A stretch of DNA of 12,235 bases from an uncultured Prevotella sp. (lineage in GTDB: Bacteria > Bacteroidota > Bacteroidia > Bacteroidales > Bacteroidaceae). Below, piece by piece: positions 4,363 to 11,037 of the stretch. Under the pieces are notes generated by a model. That model saw only the letters and a list, made by a program, of their open reading frames with translations, had not been told where the DNA came from and made no database searches. Both the position numbers and the translations under genes were made by a program. The stretch spans positions 1-12,235 of the forward strand of contig CALFUF010000021.1 in the NCBI GenBank assembly GCA_937916405.1, read 5' to 3'. Positions within the stretch are counted from its first letter, which is position 1. The number at the start of each line of letters is the position of its first letter.

Positions 4363-5559
4363 ATGAATAGTATGAAAGAACTACAGTTGAAGTACGGATG
4401 CAATCCGAACCAAAAGCCTTCACGTATCTTCATGACGGAAGGTGAGTTACCCATCGAAGTGATTAACGGTCGTCCAGGATATATCAATTTCCTCGATGCC
4501 TTCAATGCCTGGCAACTGGTGAAGGAGCTGAAAGCGGCTACGGGTCTGCCCGCCGCTGCCTCGTTCAAGCATGTCAGTCCTGCAGGTGCCGCCGTCGGAC
4601 TGCCATTGACAGACACCCTGAAGCGCATCTATTTCGTGGATGACGTGAAAGGACTGGATGACTCCCCCATTGCCTGTGCTTATGCCAGAGCCCGTGGTGC
4701 CGACCGTATGTCATCGTATGGTGACTTCGTCGCACTCTCCGACACCTGTGATGCCACGACGGCACTGCTGCTGAAGCGTGAGGTGAGTGACGGTGTGATT
4801 GCCCCCGACTATACCGCAGAGGCTATCGAGATCCTGAAAGACAAGCGTAAGGGCACCTATAACGTCATTAAGATTGACCCGAACTACCAGCCAGAGCCTG
4901 TAGAGCGTAAGCAGGTGTTCGGCATCACTTTCGAGCAGGGACGCAACGAGATCAAACTTGACGACCCCGCACTGTTTGAGAATATCCCCACCCAGAACAA
5001 GACATTCACTGCCGAGGCTAAGCGTGACCTGATCATCGCCCTGATCACCTTGAAGTATACACAGTCTAACTCTGTATGCTATGTGAAGGACGGACAGGCT
5101 ATCGGTATCGGTGCCGGACAGCAGAGCCGCATCCACTGTACCCGCCTTGCCGGTAACAAGGCAGACATCTGGTGGTTGCGCCAGCATCCGAAAGTGATGG
5201 CACTTCCTTTCAAGGAGGGCATCCGTCGTGCCGACCGTGACAATACCATCGACGTATATATCTCAGAGGACGAGCACGATGACGTGTTGCGTGACGGTGC
5301 CTGGCAGCAGTTCTTCACCGAGCAGCCCGAGGTACTGACCCTCGCAGAGAAGAAAGAGTGGATTGCCCAGAACACGAAGGTTGCCTTAGGCTCTGACGCT
5401 TTCTTCCCCTTCGGCGATAATATCGAGCGTGCCCATAAGAGCGGTGTTGAGTTCATTGCCCAGGCAGGCGGCAGTGTCCGTGACGACCATGTCATCATGA
5501 CCTGCGACAAATACGGCATCGCCATGGCATTCACTGGGGTTCGACTTTTCCATCATTAA
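4363..5559 (+). CDS. purH: AICAR transformylase (phosphoribosylaminoimidazolecarboxamide formyltransferase), stand-alone
   Basis: The 398 residues correspond to the transformylase part of PurH/ATIC, which moves the formyl group of 10-formyl-THF to AICAR in the penultimate step of IMP synthesis. KYGCNPNQ (10-17) opens the domain. SFKHVSPAGAAVG contains the catalytic Lys69-His70 pair. TQSNSVCYVKDGQAIGIGAGQQSRIHC lies mid-protein. The C-terminal block DAFFPFGDNIERA ... FIAQAGGSVRDDHVI ... GIAMAFTGVRLFHH is complete. The usual N-terminal MGS-like IMP cyclohydrolase domain (about 190 residues) is absent, and the promoter sits just before the start, so this is not a truncation by misread start. IMP cyclohydrolase must come from another gene. 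Two in-frame ATGs (4363, 4372) are possible; homologues beginning MKEL would favour 4372. Codon use is that of a well-expressed gene. Confidence 0.93.
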   Translation: MNSMKELQLKYGCNPNQKPSRIFMTEGELPIEVINGRPGYINFLDAFNAWQLVKELKAATGLPAAASFKHVSPAGAAVGLPLTDTLKRIYFVDDVKGLDDSPIACAYARARGADRMSSYGDFVALSDTCDATTALLLKREVSDGVIAPDYTAEAIEILKDKRKGTYNVIKIDPNYQPEPVERKQVFGITFEQGRNEIKLDDPALFENIPTQNKTFTAEAKRDLIIALITLKYTQSNSVCYVKDGQAIGIGAGQQSRIHCTRLAGNKADIWWLRQHPKVMALPFKEGIRRADRDNTIDVYISEDEHDDVLRDGAWQQFFTEQPEVLTLAEKKEWIAQNTKVALGSDAFFPFGDNIERAHKSGVEFIAQAGGSVRDDHVIMTCDKYGIAMAFTGVRLFHH

Positions 5560-5568
5560 GCCATTAGT

Positions 5569-5608
5569 CCCCTAAGTTAGGGGGATGGGGGTCTGAACAA
5601 CCCCCATC
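5569..5608 (+). terminator. G/C-rich hairpins after purH (candidate terminator)
   Basis: CCCCTAA (5569-5575) pairs with TTAGGGG (5577-5583) around one base, and GATGGGGG (5585-5592) pairs with CCCCCATC (5601-5608) around 8 nt. The first hairpin starts 9 bases after the purH stop. There is no T-run, so classical termination is uncertain. The block is also the left arm of a longer inverted repeat (see 5569-5677). Confidence 0.45.
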
Positions 5609-5677
5609 TAAAGAATACAATTATGGATACTAATAACAAACAAAAAGGTTCAGACCCCCAACCCCCTAACTCAGGGG
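5569..5677. repeat. 30-bp inverted repeat, right arm inside a coding region
   Basis: Bases 5569-5598 and 5648-5677 are reverse complements at 28 of 30 positions; landmarks are GGGGGTCTGAAC on the left and GTTCAGACCCCC on the right. The left arm is intergenic after purH. The right arm lies in frame within the small gene at 5623 and is translated as roughly GSDPQPPNSGG. Confidence 0.8.
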
Positions 5678-5865
5678 GCGTTGACGACTTCCAGTCAATC
5701 CTGGAGAATGGTATCTCGTTTGGTCGTGGCGGTGGTCCTCGCAAGGAGGACGACAAGGTGAAGACCAAGGCGAAGAAGAAGAAATACATCACTGGTGCCC
5801 ACGGTAGCGGCTCTGCACGGCAGAAAGCCAAATACCGTGAGCAACGGAGAAACAGACATAAATGA
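5623..5865 (+). CDS. Small basic hypothetical protein (80 aa)
   Basis: No family is recognised. Residues 9-19 (GSDPQPPNSGG) are encoded by the right arm of the inverted repeat at 5648-5677. Residues 20-37 (VDDFQSILENGISFGRGG) could form a short helix and look like the conserved part. From about residue 40 the protein is strongly basic (KTKAKKKK, then ARQKAKYREQRRNRHK), suggesting nucleic-acid or ribosome contact, or simple disorder. No signal peptide or membrane segment. The TGA overlaps an ATG of the next frame (5862), so co-translation with the GH53 gene is possible although the better GH53 start is at 5892. No separate promoter is visible, so it may be read through from purH. Expression is plausible but unproven. 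Confidence 0.6.
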   Translation: MDTNNKQKGSDPQPPNSGGVDDFQSILENGISFGRGGGPRKEDDKVKTKAKKKKYITGAHGSGSARQKAKYREQRRNRHK

Positions 5866-5891
5866 ACTTAAACTACAATCATTTCGAACTC

Positions 5892-7235
5892 ATGAAAAAA
5901 AAATTACTACTAACATTATTTGCCCTGCTGGCATTGACAGTTAACGCCCAAAAATATGTGGGCGGCGACATCTCCCTATTGACAAAATACGAGACGAATG
6001 GTGCCAAGTATTATGACAAGGACGGTGTTGCCATCTCTGACATGCTCACATTCCTGAAAGGGCAAGGACTCAACGCTATGCGTGTCCGTTTGTTTGTGGA
6101 CCCAGCTAACGCCAGCAATCTGGAAAAAGGTCAAGGTGTGTGTCAGGATCTTGACTATGTGAAAGCATTAGGAAAACGTATCAAGGAGGCAGGATTCTCT
6201 CTGATGCTTGACTTCCACTACTCTGACGTATGGGCAGACCCTGCCAAGCAATGGACGCCCAAAGCATGGTTAGGACTTAGTGACGAGGACCTCTATACCA
6301 AAATATACGAGTACACCAGAGATTGTCTAAAGGCTCTAAAGGACGAGGGCGTTGTCCCAGACTTTATCCAGACTGGTAATGAGATCAGTTACGGTATGCT
6401 ATGGGGTGAGGGTATTTTCGAAACTTATAATGAGACCAAAAGAGAATATAAGTACAAGATTTCCAGCAATACCTATTACGCTGGCAGTAAGAACCAGACT
6501 CGTTTTACCAACTTACTGAAGAAGGCAGGTGAAGCATGTCGTGAAATATGTCCGAAAGCAAAGATTATCTTACATACAGAACGCGTACCGAACACCAACT
6601 ATCTTGACAACTTCTATAAGGACATGAAGAATGCTGGTGTTGACTACGACATCATCGGACTGAGTTACTACCCCTATTATCATGGTAGTTTCGCTACCTT
6701 GGAAAGTTCTTTGAACCGATTAGAGACCAACTATCCCGATAAGGATATCATGATTGTTGAGACAGGTTATTATTACGCATGGCAACCCACTGTCTCATCT
6801 CCTGGCGTTGACCTGTCAGCTACCTACCCCATTAGTCCAGAAGGACAACAGGCTTTCACAAGAGCACTTATTGAGGTGTTGAATAAACATGAGAAAGTGA
6901 CTGGTTTGTACTGGTGGTGGATGGAAGCCTGTGAGAACGGACTCGACTGGAATACAAAACGTGTGAGTGACGATTGGTATAACGCTAGCCTGTTCAATGA
7001 TGATGCGAAAGTCAACGGAAAGGACGGTATCACCTATAACTATCCTGCAGGTAAAGTGATGCCTGCCATCACCGAACTGAAAGCCTTTGTAGGAGGTAGT
7101 TCTGGCATCAGCAACCTTATATACTCTGCACCAGAGGATAACATCTGGTACGATGTGAGTGGAAAACGAATGACCAATAAGCCTGCATCGAAAGGTATCT
7201 ACATCAACAACAAGAAGAAAGTGATTATCAAATAA
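5892..7235 (+). CDS. GH53 arabinogalactan endo-beta-1,4-galactanase
   Basis: A secreted endo-galactanase that cuts beta-1,4-galactan of pectic arabinogalactan I. From the Met at 5892 the protein has 447 residues and begins with a signal peptide (MKKKLLLTLFALLALTVNA, cut before Gln20). An in-frame ATG at 5862 would add ten polar residues ahead of the signal, so 5892 is preferred. GH53 marks in order: YVGGDIS (22-28), NAMRVRLFVDP (61-71), LMLDFHYSDVWADP (104-117), FIQTGNEISYGMLW (158-171) with general acid Glu164, IIGLSYYPYYHG (254-265), IMIVETGYYYAW (286-297) with nucleophile Glu290, and GLYWWWMEACENGLDWN (338-354). Residues 405-447 form a short tail ending IWYDVSGKRM ... KGIYINNKKKVIIK, a C-terminal pattern frequent in Prevotella secreted proteins. 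Gene order suggests linkage to the small gene upstream. Confidence 0.93.
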   Translation: MKKKLLLTLFALLALTVNAQKYVGGDISLLTKYETNGAKYYDKDGVAISDMLTFLKGQGLNAMRVRLFVDPANASNLEKGQGVCQDLDYVKALGKRIKEAGFSLMLDFHYSDVWADPAKQWTPKAWLGLSDEDLYTKIYEYTRDCLKALKDEGVVPDFIQTGNEISYGMLWGEGIFETYNETKREYKYKISSNTYYAGSKNQTRFTNLLKKAGEACREICPKAKIILHTERVPNTNYLDNFYKDMKNAGVDYDIIGLSYYPYYHGSFATLESSLNRLETNYPDKDIMIVETGYYYAWQPTVSSPGVDLSATYPISPEGQQAFTRALIEVLNKHEKVTGLYWWWMEACENGLDWNTKRVSDDWYNASLFNDDAKVNGKDGITYNYPAGKVMPAITELKAFVGGSSGISNLIYSAPEDNIWYDVSGKRMTNKPASKGIYINNKKKVIIK

Positions 7236-7243
7236 ACAAAAAG

Positions 7244-7280
7244 AAAGCGGAGCGCTGTCACAGCGTCCCGCTTTTCTGTT
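7244..7280 (+). terminator. Intrinsic terminator between GH53 and the convergent efflux operon
   Basis: AAAGCGG (7244-7250) pairs with CCGCTTT (7268-7274); past one mismatch and one G-T pair, CGCTG pairs with CAGCG around the loop TCA. TTTTCTGTTT follows on the plus strand and TTTCTTTTTG on the minus strand, so it can serve both GH53 and the end of the TolC gene. Confidence 0.85.
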
Positions 7281-7307
7281 TATGAATCAAGAGTGTGTTT
7301 ATATAAA

Positions 7308-8645
7308 CTAAAAGTTCAAATCCCTACCCCGATAGAAATCCAATAACGTGGTCTGGTAAAGGTATTCATAGCGAGCCTGCACCAGATCGCTCTCAGCCTT
7401 CAGGTAACGGTTCTTCGCCTCGTTGAACTCCGTAATCGTTGCCTTGCCGTTCTCATACTTTGCCTGTGCCAACACGAAAGCGTCCTGACTTGACTGGCGC
7501 GCAGTCTCACTGCTCTCATGCTTTGCCTGTGCGGCAACAGCATTATAATAGACCTGCTGGATCTCCTTATAGAGAGTCTTCTTCACATTCTCGAGTTGCA
7601 ACTGCTGGTTCTCACGGTCGATTTGTGCCGAACGGATATTGTTACGAGTGGCGAAACGGTTGAAGATGGGAATACTCAGGTTCAGTCCGATATACTGCGA
7701 GAAGTTATTCTTCAACTGACTGGAGAAACTCTCCGCAGCAAGTCCACTCGTCTTATAATAGTTGGTCTGCAAACCACCACTCAGCGACAGGAAAGGATAG
7801 CGATCCGACTGGGCGATCTTGATATTCTTCTCCGCGGCATTCAGCCTCAGTTGCTCCGCTTTGACTTCTGGCTTAAAAGTCATCGCCTCAGCAAAGACAA
7901 TCTCTGGACTAGGCAATACCAACGCATTGAAAGGAGAGACCGGACGTACCACATTGAAACCCTCAGGGGTCGTCAGCTCCAACAGTTGACTTAATGCGAG
8001 CAATGCCAACTGGAGATTGTTATCCGCCTGTGTCGCTGTCAACCGGCTCTGTGCCTGTGTTGCCTTCTGCTGCGACAGCTCTGCCTCACTCGCCTTCCCA
8101 TTCTGTACGAAAGCAGTCAGACGAGCCACCTGCATTGAGTCGATGGAGACCTGTCGCCATGCGACATCAGCAAGTTCCATATCATAGAGGATCTGCACGT
8201 ATGCCTTTGCCACCTGCATGCGGATATCATTCCTTGCCTTCTCCAAGTCTTCCGTTGCCGCCTCTAACTTCAGTTGGTTGAGTTTGATGGTATTGGGAAT
8301 CTCAAAACCAGTGAAGAGAGGCACGGAGGTACTCAGTCCGAAAGTCGTACTACTGGTACTGCGATTGGTATAGGTATTGTCTATCGTCAAGCCACGCCCG
8401 AAAGAAAAGGACTCCCCTACACTTGCATCCAAGTCTGGCAGCCGACTATTCTTCGCTGTTGACAGTTGCAACTCCTGCTTCCGACGGGTATTGTCCTTCT
8501 GTTTGACCGTCAGGTTGTGATTGATGGCATGGTCTATACACTGTCGCAACGTCCATAGATTCTGGGCAGAGGCGGGCTGGGATATAGTAATTATAGTAAC
8601 TATAGTGACTATAGGAACTATAGTATTTGATAGCATCTTCTTCAT
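7308..8645 (-). CDS. TolC-family outer-membrane efflux channel
   Basis: The 445-residue protein has a cleavable signal peptide (cut after ASA, before Gln28) and no lipobox cysteine, then two repeated halves of long coiled-coil helices and beta strands typical of TolC/OEP. LWTLRQCIDHAINHNLTVKQK (30-50) is the usual start of the mature channel. Gln- and Ala-rich helices appear twice (ELSQQKATQAQSRLTATQADNNLQLALLALSQLLEL and the matching C-terminal NRYLKAESDLVQARYEYLYQTTLLDFYRG). It would form the outer-membrane duct of the exporter encoded upstream. The ATG is preceded by GGAGGA at good spacing, one of the few Shine-Dalgarno sequences here, and lies 3 nt after the stop of the adaptor gene. The signal-peptide core is encoded by a 9-bp tandem repeat (8584-8628). 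Confidence 0.9.
   Translation of the reverse strand: MKKMLSNTIVPIVTIVTIITISQPASAQNLWTLRQCIDHAINHNLTVKQKDNTRRKQELQLSTAKNSRLPDLDASVGESFSFGRGLTIDNTYTNRSTSSTTFGLSTSVPLFTGFEIPNTIKLNQLKLEAATEDLEKARNDIRMQVAKAYVQILYDMELADVAWRQVSIDSMQVARLTAFVQNGKASEAELSQQKATQAQSRLTATQADNNLQLALLALSQLLELTTPEGFNVVRPVSPFNALVLPSPEIVFAEAMTFKPEVKAEQLRLNAAEKNIKIAQSDRYPFLSLSGGLQTNYYKTSGLAAESFSSQLKNNFSQYIGLNLSIPIFNRFATRNNIRSAQIDRENQQLQLENVKKTLYKEIQQVYYNAVAAQAKHESSETARQSSQDAFVLAQAKYENGKATITEFNEAKNRYLKAESDLVQARYEYLYQTTLLDFYRGRDLNF
8584..8628. repeat. 9-bp tandem repeat (five units) in the TolC signal-peptide region
   Basis: Five units of the form ATAGTAACT lie end to end: ATAGTAATT, ATAGTAACT, ATAGTGACT, ATAGGAACT, ATAGTATTT. 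On the coding strand each unit adds three residues, giving the series VPI-VTI-VTI-ITI in the hydrophobic core of the signal peptide. Because the unit is three codons long, gain or loss of units keeps the frame. Confidence 0.85.
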
Positions 8646-8648
8646 CGC

Positions 8649-9761
8649 TTATTCCTCCTTCGTTTCTGCAACAATCTGCGGACCACGTACCTTATCCTTA
8701 GTAGTCAGTCCTTTCTTCACCTCGATATTCACACCGTCACTCAAGCCAGTGGTTATCTGATGACGCTCATACGTCTTCTTGGTTCCCTCCACCTTAATCA
8801 GATAAACAAAGGTAGAGTCACCAGAGAACTCGATGGCACTCTCAGGAATCGTCAGTGCTTTCTTTACCTGGGCAAGAACGATCTCCGCATTGGCAGAATA
8901 GCCAGAGCGAATCTTGTCATCTTTCGCCACCTTGACAGCCGCTTTGATCTCAAACTGGTTGGCACCATTATTCTCTACTGCCTTAGGGGAGATATACTCC
9001 AGAGAGGCATCAAACTTCAAGTCCTGCAAGGCACCAATGGTGATCTTCATCGGAATACCGTTATAGAGCTGTCCCACCTCCGTCTCATCAATATTACCAC
9101 GGAAGATAAGGTCGTTCATATTTGCCACAGAGGCGATAGTGGTACCCTCATTGAAGGTATTGGTATTAATGACAGAGTTACCCACCTTCACAGGGACATC
9201 AAGAATCACACCACTGATGGTGGAACGGATAAGGGTACTTGACGCATTGGCATTCGATTTCGACACGCCATCGCGAACTACCTGCAACGCATCCTCAGAG
9301 GCAAGCAGCTCTTCCTTCGCCTGTCTCAACTTCTGGGCGACTTTGTCATACTCGTCAGCAGACACCAGTTTCTGCTCGTAGAGGTTCTTCTCACGCTCAT
9401 AGTCTATCTTCGCCTGCTGGAGATTCAAGTCGGCAAGACGCACTCGGCTCTCGGCAGAGGAAAGTTGAGCCATATCAGGAATCACCTTCACCTTGGCAAT
9501 GACCTCACCAGCCTGCACATAGTCACCTGGCTCTTTCATCAACTGCGTGATGATACCACCAATCTGCGGTTTGATATTCACCTCATTGCGAGGTTCTATC
9601 TTACCTGTGATAATGGTCGTCCTCTTCACTTCGTTCATCTCAGGGGTGAACTCGTTATACACCATCTCTTTAGGTTGTGACTTCTGCCACAGGAACACGA
9701 AGGTCCCAATAAAGATCAAAGCAATGATTGTTGCGATAATCAGTTTTCTGTACTTTTTCAT
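8649..9761 (-). CDS. MacA-like periplasmic adaptor (membrane fusion protein) of an ABC exporter
   Basis: The protein has 370 residues from the Met at 9761. An N-terminal membrane anchor (about 7-25) comes first. The first lipoyl half follows, with GKIEPRNEVNIKPQIGGIITQLMKEPGDYVQAGEVIAKV (53-91). A helical hairpin spans about 95-165 (RVRLADLNLQQAKIDYEREKNLYEQKLVSADEYDKVAQKL). The second lipoyl half has STISGVILDVPVKVGNSV, and beta-barrel and membrane-proximal domains complete it. It should bridge the inner-membrane permease and the TolC channel. An in-frame ATG at 9803 would overlap the end of the permease gene and add a polar 14-residue prefix before the anchor, so 9761 is preferred, 19 nt after the permease stop. 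The RND adaptor family is similar in sequence, but the neighbouring MacB-type permeases point to an ABC system. Confidence 0.9.
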   Translation of the reverse strand: MKKYRKLIIATIIALIFIGTFVFLWQKSQPKEMVYNEFTPEMNEVKRTTIITGKIEPRNEVNIKPQIGGIITQLMKEPGDYVQAGEVIAKVKVIPDMAQLSSAESRVRLADLNLQQAKIDYEREKNLYEQKLVSADEYDKVAQKLRQAKEELLASEDALQVVRDGVSKSNANASSTLIRSTISGVILDVPVKVGNSVINTNTFNEGTTIASVANMNDLIFRGNIDETEVGQLYNGIPMKITIGALQDLKFDASLEYISPKAVENNGANQFEIKAAVKVAKDDKIRSGYSANAEIVLAQVKKALTIPESAIEFSGDSTFVYLIKVEGTKKTYERHQITTGLSDGVNIEVKKGLTTKDKVRGPQIVAETKEE

Positions 9762-9780
9762 ATCATTTAGTTTTTTATTA

Positions 9781-11037
9781 TTATTCGTCTCGCATCGCAT
9801 CAACAGGTTTGATGCTCATGGCACGTGCTGCCGGGGCAAGTCCTGCAAGCACTCCCATCAGACTGACCATCAGGGCGGCAACAATGGCAGTCCAGAAGCC
9901 TACTTGGAAATGCGCCTTCAATATACCATCCTCCGTATTACCTAACTCCAGCATCTGCAAAATGAAGACGGCAAAGAGGATTCCACTCATACCAGCTACC
10001 AAGGTCAATACGATACTCTCAGAGATAATCTGTGATAATATCATCCTTGGAGTGGCACCTATAGCACGACGGATACCAATCTCCGTCGTTCGCTCACGAA
10101 CAGTCACCATCATGATGTTCGACACGCCAATAGCTCCTGCAAGTAGCGTACCGAGTCCCACCAGCCAGATGAGGAAGTTGACACCCTTGAAGAGATTGTC
10201 AAGCATCTGGAAGAGTACCTCCGTATTGAATACCATCGCACCCTGCTCGTCCGTAGGGTCTACATAATGGGCTCTGGCGATAGTCTCACGGATACGAGGT
10301 GACAGCTTGCTCATCACGACACCCGGACGACCAGTAGCAGCGATGAGGTCTACTTGCGTACCTCTATTATAAGTCTGCTGCACCAATGTCAATGGTAAGG
10401 TGATCTTTTCCTCAGCACGACCATTGAAGTTGATACCTGCCGAACTATAGTCGACACCTATCACCTCATAATAGGTGGAGTCCACACGGATGCTCTTACC
10501 ACAAGGGTCACCACCCTCTTTGAAGAGGTCCTTATAGATCTTCTTTCCCAATACGCACACCTTGCGATGCTCCAGAATATCCACCTGGTTGATGAATCGT
10601 CCATAGTACATCTTTGGAGAGACCACATCTACATACTCCGGAGTGACACCTTGTATGCGAGGTATCGTCCTCTGCTCCCCATAATAGGCAGTGTTTGACT
10701 TACCCCATGGAGAGAACAAGATGGGAGCCACCACATCCAACTCCGGCACACGCTGGCGCAAGCGCTCGATATCTTTCTCGTCCATCGTCCACCAGCGTCC
10801 CTTACGGAACCCCTTATAGGGCTTGGTGGTCTGCTGCGACCATATCATGACGGTATTCGTGGCAAAACCCTCAAAGTTACTTTGCAGCATCTCCTTCAGT
10901 CCCTGTCCACCACCTATCAAGGCGATGAGCATGAAGACACCCCAGAACACGCCGAAGCCTGTGAGGAAGGAACGTGACTTATTACGAGTCAGCGTATCCA
11001 GTATTTCTCTGTAACTATCTATATCTACTCTCATCAT
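9781..11037 (-). CDS. MacB/FtsX-type ABC transporter permease (second of two)
   Basis: The protein is 418 residues long. It has one N-terminal membrane helix after SRSFLTGFGVFWGVFMLIALIGG, a periplasmic MacB-type core domain of about 220 residues (roughly 50-275), and three C-terminal helices of the FtsX fold starting at FLIWLVGLGTLLAGAIGVSNIMMVTV. The loop RERTTEIGIRRAIGATPRMI is the coupling segment that touches the ATPase. It ends with LAGLAPAARAMSIKPVDAMRDE, the usual family ending. No nucleotide-binding domain is fused. TGATG joins the stop of the previous permease to this ATG (1-nt overlap), so translation is coupled; a second ATG follows immediately. It would drive efflux of an unknown substrate, or transport of a lipid or peptide across the envelope, with the adaptor and TolC. 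Confidence 0.92.
   Translation of the reverse strand: MMRVDIDSYREILDTLTRNKSRSFLTGFGVFWGVFMLIALIGGGQGLKEMLQSNFEGFATNTVMIWSQQTTKPYKGFRKGRWWTMDEKDIERLRQRVPELDVVAPILFSPWGKSNTAYYGEQRTIPRIQGVTPEYVDVVSPKMYYGRFINQVDILEHRKVCVLGKKIYKDLFKEGGDPCGKSIRVDSTYYEVIGVDYSSAGINFNGRAEEKITLPLTLVQQTYNRGTQVDLIAATGRPGVVMSKLSPRIRETIARAHYVDPTDEQGAMVFNTEVLFQMLDNLFKGVNFLIWLVGLGTLLAGAIGVSNIMMVTVRERTTEIGIRRAIGATPRMILSQIISESIVLTLVAGMSGILFAVFILQMLELGNTEDGILKAHFQVGFWTAIVAALMVSLMGVLAGLAPAARAMSIKPVDAMRDE

Noticed and set aside
7439..9945. Several plus-strand open frames of 60 to 160 codons across the efflux operon
   Set aside because: They are antisense shadows of the well-supported TolC, adaptor and permease genes and show no family motifs.
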